Positions 6,687 to 11,270 of a DNA stretch of 11,270 nucleotides are shown here, one piece after another (the first letter of the stretch is position 1; every line of letters begins with the position of its first letter). A model generated the notes under the pieces. It was not told where the DNA came from. It did no database searches and saw only the letters and a program-made list of their open reading frames with translations. Origin of the DNA: Minisyncoccota bacterium (GTDB lineage: Bacteria > Patescibacteriota > Minisyncoccia > Minisyncoccales > CG1-02-41-26); NCBI GenBank assembly GCA_028712605.1, contig JAQTPV010000019.1, forward strand, positions 1 to 11,270. The letters run 5' to 3'. The position numbers were made by a program, and so were the translations under genes.

Positions 6687-8000
6687 ATGACCCAAAAAGT
6701 TAAAAAAGAAAAGGCCCAAAAAAAAGGGAAAACTAATGGACCCCTCCTGTTAACCGAAAGTCCACTTAAGCCCAGAAAGTTGAGAGTGAGGGTGATTGGT
6801 ATCGGCGGGGGAGGGGTTTCGGTGATCAGCGAAATGGCCAATCCATCCAAGTCGTATTTGGATAATGGGCAATATCTTTTGGGCAGCGTGAGCTTTTGGG
6901 CCTTAGATACTGATGCTCGAGTGTTTCAAAAGGCCAAAAAGGGTGTGAAGGTGTTGCAGTTTGGTGAGAAACTGGCGCGAGGCTTGGGAACGGGTATGGA
7001 TATTGATTTGGCCCAGAAGGCGGCCGAAGAAGATAAAGAAAAGCTTGTTAAGGTTTTTAAAGAGCAGGATATTATTATTATGGTCGGATGTTTAGGTGGG
7101 GGTGTAGCGTCTGGGGCCGGCTCTATATTGGCGCGGCTAGCTCAAGAGCAAAAAGCAGTCACTTTGGGTATTTTTACTTTACCCTTTAGTTTCGAAGGAG
7201 AAAAAAAGATGCAATTAGCTAAAAGAGCATCTGAAAGATTAAAAGATAATTTGTCGGGTGTTATAGTGGTGCCCAATGAAAAGATTTTTCAAATTGCCGA
7301 CAAGAAGATGCCCCTAAAAAAATCCTTTTCTGTTTTAAATCAAATTTTTGCAGCTTGGTTGAACGGGCTTTTGGAGATCATTTTAAAGCCTAGCTTGATA
7401 AATATTGACTTTGCTGATTTAAAAACTATTCTAGAGTCACGAGGCTCTAGTATGTTTTTGGGACAGGCTATTACGCATGGGCCCAATAGAGCAGAGGAGG
7501 CTGTGAAGAATATTTTTCATAATCAGCTTTTTGACGGGCCACCGAAATTAGTTGATAAAATTCTTTTTAACATTACAGGCGGCCGGGATTTAAATATCAA
7601 AGAAGTGGAAGTGGTTAGCCAAAGTATTTCCCAATTAAACCCCAAGGCCAAAATTATTTTCGGGCTTTCACAAGATCAAAAATATTCTGGGAAAATGAAA
7701 GTAACATTATTGGCTGTTAGTGAGGGGGAGAAAAGAAGGACAACCGAAAAAAATAGCGAGCCAATAAAGAAGTCAAAGATAAGAGCCCAGCATATTTTAA
7801 GGTCCAAAAAGAAAATAAGGGCCTTGTTAACCAGGGTTGATAAGAAGAGAGGGAGGCTTGAGCTTAGTGGTAATATCAAAAATACTATTAGAAAAACCGG
7901 CTTAGAGGTGCAAGAGGCCGAAGAGGCTCAAACTCAAGAAGAGCTAGTTAAGGAGGTTACTTGGGAGATTCCGGCTTTTTTGAGAAAAAGAATGGAATAA
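6687..8000 (+). CDS. Divergent FtsZ-family GTPase with intact C-terminal peptide
   Basis: These 437 residues align with FtsZ, the tubulin-like protein of the division ring, over nearly the whole length. A lysine-rich extension (1-32) precedes a glycine-rich T1 loop 'GIGGGGVSVISEM' (38-50). 'LDTDA' (73-77) stands where FtsZ has N-T-D-A, and 'GEKLARGLGTGMD' (93-105) is T3. T4, the tubulin signature GGGTGTG, is GGGVASG here (137-143). 'PFSFEGEKKM' (166-175) and 'PNEKI' (196-200) follow. The catalytic T7 loop N-x-D-F-A-D is intact (Asn239, Asp241, Asp244), as is the C-terminal domain ('ILFNITGGRDL', 292-302). A very basic linker (348-405) leads to 'WEIPAFLRKRME' (426-437), the C-terminal peptide that binds FtsA/ZipA-type anchors. 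GTP binding is likely but altered. Whether this is the cell's main FtsZ or a second copy cannot be told from the window. It lies 15 bp after the ligase gene; no Shine-Dalgarno is seen. Confidence 0.85.
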   Translation: MTQKVKKEKAQKKGKTNGPLLLTESPLKPRKLRVRVIGIGGGGVSVISEMANPSKSYLDNGQYLLGSVSFWALDTDARVFQKAKKGVKVLQFGEKLARGLGTGMDIDLAQKAAEEDKEKLVKVFKEQDIIIMVGCLGGGVASGAGSILARLAQEQKAVTLGIFTLPFSFEGEKKMQLAKRASERLKDNLSGVIVVPNEKIFQIADKKMPLKKSFSVLNQIFAAWLNGLLEIILKPSLINIDFADLKTILESRGSSMFLGQAITHGPNRAEEAVKNIFHNQLFDGPPKLVDKILFNITGGRDLNIKEVEVVSQSISQLNPKAKIIFGLSQDQKYSGKMKVTLLAVSEGEKRRTTEKNSEPIKKSKIRAQHILRSKKKIRALLTRVDKKRGRLELSGNIKNTIRKTGLEVQEAEEAQTQEELVKEVTWEIPAFLRKRME

Positions 8001-8039
8001 GATAATTTAAAATATCAAAAAAGTTTAAAATTTATTTTT

Positions 8040-8918
8040 ATGTCAGAAGTTAAAAAAGCAGTCATACCAGCAGCAGGATTAAGTAGCCGTTTCTTGCCCT
8101 TAACTAAAGTAGTTTGCAAGCAATTGTTGCCTGTGGGTGATTTGCCTATGATAGAGCATGTAGTCAGAGAGGTTAAAGATTCTGATATGGATCAGGTTGT
8201 TTTTGTTTTATCAGAGGCTCAAAAAATAATTTTAGACTACTTTAAAAGAAGGCCTAAGCTGGAGCATATCTTAGAAAGTAGGGGGCAGAAAGAAATTTTA
8301 GAAAAACTGCAGGAGCATGATCAAGAATTAGAATCATTAGCTATTTCTTCTGTTCAACAGATTTCTCCTCGTGGTGATGGGGACGCCATCTTAAAAGCAA
8401 AAAACCAGGTGGCCAAAGAACCCTTTGCTGTTTTATTTTCCGATGATTTATTTGTAGCCAAGGTTCCAGCTACTGAACAACTGAAGCAGGTTTATTCAAC
8501 CGCTCAAAAATCAGTTATTGGGCTTAAAAAAATGCCGCCCGAAAAAGTTCCAGCTTACGGGGCCGTGAAAGTAGAAAAAATTGCCAGCCGTCTTTACAAG
8601 ATTAAAGATATTATAGAGAAGCCGCCGATTGATAAAGCGCCGTCTGATTTAGTGATTTGCGGGCGCTATATCTTAATGCCTGATGTTTTTAGTTATTTGG
8701 ATGGAGTAACGCCTAATAAAAAGGGAGAAGTTATTTTGGCCGATGCTCTAAAGGCGATGCTGGAAGATGGTAAGATTATTTATGGTTATGATATTGAGGG
8801 TGAATGGCTAGAGTGTGGCAAAACAGCTGATTGGCTAAAATCTAATTTATTAGTTTGCTTGGAGCATCCCGAATACGGGCCGATGCTTCGAGACTGGGTT
8901 AAAAAATTTAAAAATTAA
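8040..8918 (+). CDS. galU: UTP-glucose-1-phosphate uridylyltransferase-like nucleotidyltransferase (GalU family)
   Basis: At 292 residues this is the normal GalU length. The enzyme makes UDP-glucose from UTP and glucose-1-phosphate, feeding polysaccharide and glycolipid synthesis. The nucleotide-binding start 'IPAAGLSSRFLPLTK' (9-23) and Lys27 are recognisable, although most family members have A-G-L-G-T-R and P-K where this one has A-G-L-S-S-R and C-K. Also seen are 'RGDGDAI' (111-117), the metal-binding 'FSDD' (133-136), 'AYGAV' (172-176), 'IIEKP' (191-195), 'GRYIL' (208-212), 'GEVILADAL' (229-237) and 'EWLECGKTADWLKSN' (255-269). The last motif also resembles related thymidylyltransferases, so the sugar or nucleotide specificity is not certain. 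Its place after the ligase gene fits precursor supply for a surface glycan. Start ATG 8040 has an A/T-only leader and no Shine-Dalgarno. Confidence 0.8.
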   Translation: MSEVKKAVIPAAGLSSRFLPLTKVVCKQLLPVGDLPMIEHVVREVKDSDMDQVVFVLSEAQKIILDYFKRRPKLEHILESRGQKEILEKLQEHDQELESLAISSVQQISPRGDGDAILKAKNQVAKEPFAVLFSDDLFVAKVPATEQLKQVYSTAQKSVIGLKKMPPEKVPAYGAVKVEKIASRLYKIKDIIEKPPIDKAPSDLVICGRYILMPDVFSYLDGVTPNKKGEVILADALKAMLEDGKIIYGYDIEGEWLECGKTADWLKSNLLVCLEHPEYGPMLRDWVKKFKN

Positions 8919-8928
8919 AAATATTTTT

Positions 8929-9798
8929 ATGATTAAAATTACCAAAGAGATTTTAAAGTCAATTTATCAAGCAAGGCCGTTTGAAGCTAAGAAGTACGAT
9001 TACGGTCTTTTGTTGGTGATTGGTGGGGGGGAATTTTACACGGGCTCACCGGCTCTATCGGCCATGGCGGCTTTTAGGGCGGGGGTTGATATGGTGCAGA
9101 TTTTAGCACCCAAGAGAGCAGCCGATATTATTGCTGGCTTTTCACCCAATTTGGCCGCCTATCCTTTAAATGGCCTTTGGTTGGACGAAGAGGACTTGCC
9201 AAGCCTTTTATCCTTTACGCAATCAGCTCAAGCTGTAGCGGGAGAAAAAACCGCCGTAATTATTGGTGGAGGACTGGGTCGGTCGGAAGAAACCAAACAA
9301 ACGGTCATTAATTACCTAAAAGAAATGCAAAATATTAAGGCCGTGATTGATGCTGACGGCATCTATGCCGTAGCAAAGAATTTAGAGCTTGTGCGGGGCC
9401 GAAATTTCATTTTTACGCCACACGCTTATGAATTTTCCGTTCTAACGGGTAGAGAGGTTAAGGGTTTAACCTTAGAACAAAAAGTAATAATCGTTCAAGA
9501 GGAGGCCCAGAAATTAGGTGGAATAATTATTTTGAAAGGCAAAGATGATGTTATTTCTGATGGTCAGGAAGTAGCCATTGATGCTTCCGGTACCCCTTAT
9601 ATGACGGTTGGTGGAACAGGCGATACATTAGCTGGCATTTGCGGATCTTTGTTGGCCCAAGGGATTGATCCGTTTGAGGCAGCTCAAGCAGCTAGCTATA
9701 TTAATGGTAGGGCTGGAGAGCTAGCGACGGTAAAATTTGGGCCAGGTATGTTGGCTACTGATGTGATTGAGTTGATACCGGACATAATTAAAAATTAA
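8929..9798 (+). CDS. nnrD: ADP-dependent NAD(P)H-hydrate dehydratase
   Basis: This 289-residue member of the ribokinase-like superfamily matches the dehydratase that turns damaged, hydrated NAD(P)H back into NAD(P)H using ADP (EC 4.2.1.136). Motifs in order are 'VIGGGEFYTGSPALSAMAAFRAG' start (30-52), 'IIGGGLGR' (111-118), 'DADG' (141-144), 'FTPHAYEF' (162-169), 'LKGKDDVI' (202-209) and 'GGTGDTLAG' (228-236), with Asp232 as the expected catalytic residue. The epimerase half (NnrE/YjeF N-terminal domain), often fused to it in bacteria, is absent, so the partner epimerase must be encoded elsewhere or be missing. It starts 10 bp after the GalU-like gene and ends 6 bp before the reductase gene. 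The leader is A/T-only with no Shine-Dalgarno. Confidence 0.9.
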   Translation: MIKITKEILKSIYQARPFEAKKYDYGLLLVIGGGEFYTGSPALSAMAAFRAGVDMVQILAPKRAADIIAGFSPNLAAYPLNGLWLDEEDLPSLLSFTQSAQAVAGEKTAVIIGGGLGRSEETKQTVINYLKEMQNIKAVIDADGIYAVAKNLELVRGRNFIFTPHAYEFSVLTGREVKGLTLEQKVIIVQEEAQKLGGIIILKGKDDVISDGQEVAIDASGTPYMTVGGTGDTLAGICGSLLAQGIDPFEAAQAASYINGRAGELATVKFGPGMLATDVIELIPDIIKN

Positions 9799-9804
9799 AA
9801 CCCT

Positions 9805-10728
9805 ATGCTTTATGACCTTGTTATTATTGGCGGAGGGCCAGCTGGTATCACAGCTGGCATTTATGCTGTAAGGAAAAAATTAAAAACTTTGGTTATTGCT
9901 AAGGATTTTTTTGGCCAGATTGCCAAAACTCGGCAAGTAGATAACTGGCCGGGTGATTTAGGCATTTCAGGGATAGATTTGATGAAAAAAATGGAAAGCC
10001 ATCTGAAGTCTTTAACTTCAGAAATTTTAGCTGGCGATAAAGTGGTTAACGTTGAAAAGAGGAAAAATAGCTTTTTAATTAAAACCCAAGCCGGTCAAGA
10101 ACTGGAAGGTAAGGCTGTGCTGGTGGCTACTGGTAGAACCGAAAAAAAACTGGGCGTTCCGGGCGAACAAGAATTAGTAGGTAGGGGAGTATCTTATTGT
10201 ACTATTTGTGATGCCCCCTTTTTTCAAGATAAGAGAGTGGCGGTGATTGGTGGTGGCAACTCGGCTTTGGGGGCGGCTTTGGACTTGGCCAAATATGCTT
10301 CAGAAGTTTTCATTTTATTCAAAGGCCAAACGATGGTTGCTGATGAGTGCTTGCAGGGATTAATAAAGGTTCAACCCAAGATAAAAGTTTTCTTGCAGAA
10401 AAACATAATAGCCATAGACGGTCAAGGAAAGGTGGAGAGCGTATCTTATCAGGATAATGTTTCTGGTAATGAGGAACAAATAGCTGTTGAGGGCGTTTTT
10501 ATTAATATAGGGACTGTGCCGACAGTGGATTTTTTGGCTGGTTTGGTCAGACAGAATGAGGGCGGAGAGATTGAAATCAATCCAAAGAATAATGCCACCT
10601 CCCAAGAGGGTATTTTTGCGGCCGGAGATGTTACAGACAGTAGCTGGAAACAATTTGTCATAGCGGCTGGCGAAGGAGCGAAGGCCGCTCTAGCGGCTTA
10701 CAATTATTTAAACAAATTAGAGAATTAA
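9805..10728 (+). CDS. trxB: Thioredoxin-disulfide reductase, AhpF-like (FAD-dependent)
   Basis: These 307 residues have the length and domain order of low-molecular-weight thioredoxin reductase. The FAD-binding 'IIGGGPAGITAG' (7-18) comes first, the redox-active pair Cys132-T-I-Cys135 ('YCTICDAPFF') next, then the nucleotide-binding 'GGGNSALGAALDLA' (149-162) and the second FAD motif 'GIFAAGDVTD' (269-278). The enzyme would pass electrons from a pyridine nucleotide through FAD to thioredoxin or a similar disulfide partner. The H-R-R motif that holds the NADPH phosphate is missing: the stretch is 'LFKGQTMVADECLQ' (171-184). This and 'VSGNEEQIAVEGVFINIG' resemble the NADH-using reductase half of AhpF, so NADH preference is inferred. 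The N-terminal AhpF thioredoxin-fold domains are absent. Enolase begins 4 bp downstream. Confidence 0.88.
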   Translation: MLYDLVIIGGGPAGITAGIYAVRKKLKTLVIAKDFFGQIAKTRQVDNWPGDLGISGIDLMKKMESHLKSLTSEILAGDKVVNVEKRKNSFLIKTQAGQELEGKAVLVATGRTEKKLGVPGEQELVGRGVSYCTICDAPFFQDKRVAVIGGGNSALGAALDLAKYASEVFILFKGQTMVADECLQGLIKVQPKIKVFLQKNIIAIDGQGKVESVSYQDNVSGNEEQIAVEGVFINIGTVPTVDFLAGLVRQNEGGEIEINPKNNATSQEGIFAAGDVTDSSWKQFVIAAGEGAKAALAAYNYLNKLEN

Positions 10729-10732
10729 TTTG

Positions 10733-11270
10733 ATGAGCAAAATTATTAGCTTAAAAGCTAGAGAAATTTTAGAATCAAGGGGCTTCCCTACAGTGGAAGT
10801 TGTTTTAGTAACAGAAGAGGGTGAATTCTCTGAATCCTCTCCAGCTGGTACTTCTTGCGGAGAGGGAGAGGCTTTAGAGTTAAGGGACGGCGGAGAAAGA
10901 CTAGAAGGGCAAGGGGTTCTGAAAGCCGTTGATAATGTAGAGCGGGTGATAGCCCCCGCCATAGTAGGCCAAACCTTAGAGAACCCTAAGAGTTTTGACA
11001 ATCTTTTAATCAAATTGGATGGCACGGTTAATAAGTCCAAATTAGGCGCTAATGCTATTTTAGCCACCTCTTTGGCTATTTGGCGAGCCTCGGCAGTAGC
11101 CAGCGGTACAAAACTCTACCAGTTTATAGCCAATCAATATAGGGGGGAGTTGAGCCCCTTAAGGCTTCGGCCTTGTTTCAATCTCTTAGAAGGAGGGGAA
11201 CACGCGGGCAATCATTTATCTGTGCAAGAGTTCTTGGTTATTCCTCAAAGCCATAGTTTTGCTGAAAATT
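10733..11270 (+). CDS. eno: Enolase (3'-partial)
   Basis: The frame is open to the right edge and gives the first 179 residues of a protein that is usually 410-430 long. Enolase converts 2-phosphoglycerate to phosphoenolpyruvate in glycolysis. Recognisable parts are 'REILESRGFPTVEV' (10-23), the catalytic loop region 'PAGTSCGEGEALELRDG' (37-53), 'GVLKAVDNVERVIAP' (62-76), 'LDGTVNKSKLGANAILATSLA' start (95-115), 'GGEHAGNH' (153-160) and 'VQEF' (163-166). The metal-binding Ser of the catalytic loop (Ser41), the His of 'GGEHA' (His156) and the Glu of 'QEF' (Glu165) are kept. The loop is not the usual S-G-A-S-T-G, and the Asn before GGEH is Glu, so this is a divergent member. The start ATG is 4 bp after the reductase stop, with no Shine-Dalgarno. 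Confidence 0.9.
   Translation, partial: MSKIISLKAREILESRGFPTVEVVLVTEEGEFSESSPAGTSCGEGEALELRDGGERLEGQGVLKAVDNVERVIAPAIVGQTLENPKSFDNLLIKLDGTVNKSKLGANAILATSLAIWRASAVASGTKLYQFIANQYRGELSPLRLRPCFNLLEGGEHAGNHLSVQEFLVIPQSHSFAEN

Noticed and set aside
8006..8031. Two TTTAAAAT elements before the GalU-like gene as an internal promoter
   Set aside because: The second one sits at a -10-like distance from the ATG, but no -35 box is found 16-18 bp upstream, and such strings are expected in this A/T-rich leader.
10717..11067. A 116-residue minus-strand frame over the enolase start
   Set aside because: The + strand reads a clear enolase with conserved motifs; the antisense frame is its shadow.

Overview
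The window looks like a chromosomal segment of an ultra-small Patescibacteria (Candidate Phyla Radiation) bacterium, probably from the Parcubacteria side. This is inferred from several things seen together. There is a giant fibre protein made of repeated 'GIGTTTP'-type motifs ending in a peptidase S74 chaperone domain, an O-antigen-ligase-like membrane protein fused to TPRs, AT-rich DNA with gaps of only 4-40 bp between genes, no convincing Shine-Dalgarno sequences, and TAA as the stop codon of all six genes whose ends are visible. Glycine and stop usage fit the standard bacterial code, so there is no sign of the UGA recoding known from Gracilibacteria and Absconditabacteria. No rRNA, tRNA, CRISPR array, insertion sequence or phage structural operon was seen.

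Layout, all on the + strand. (1) Positions 1-4015 hold the 3' part of a very large surface fibre gene that is already open at the left edge. It contains about eleven GIGT motifs, a duplicated 57-residue module, a discoidin-like plus carbohydrate-binding-like insert, an S74 self-cleaving domain with a Ser-Lys pair, and a Pro/Glu/Gln-rich tail. (2) A 91-bp gap carries a good sigma70-type promoter (17-bp spacer) whose expected start point falls on or next to an ATG. (3) From 4107 to the right edge the genes are tightly packed and probably form one operon: an O-antigen ligase/polymerase-like protein with TPRs, a divergent FtsZ, a GalU-type sugar nucleotidyltransferase, an ADP-dependent NAD(P)H-hydrate dehydratase, an AhpF-like thioredoxin reductase, and the first 179 codons of enolase.

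The cluster mixes envelope and division functions (polysaccharide ligase, FtsZ-like protein, UDP-glucose-type precursor synthesis) with central and redox metabolism (NAD(P)HX repair, disulfide reduction, glycolysis). The most interesting protein is the FtsZ homologue. It keeps the catalytic T7 loop and a textbook C-terminal FtsA/ZipA-type peptide, but its tubulin signature is altered from GGGTGTG to GGGVASG. Other points of interest are the fibre's discoidin-like module, whose last strand appears to come first, the likely leaderless promoter, and non-canonical residues in the enolase and reductase. I found no wholly new multi-gene system that the sequence alone would prove.
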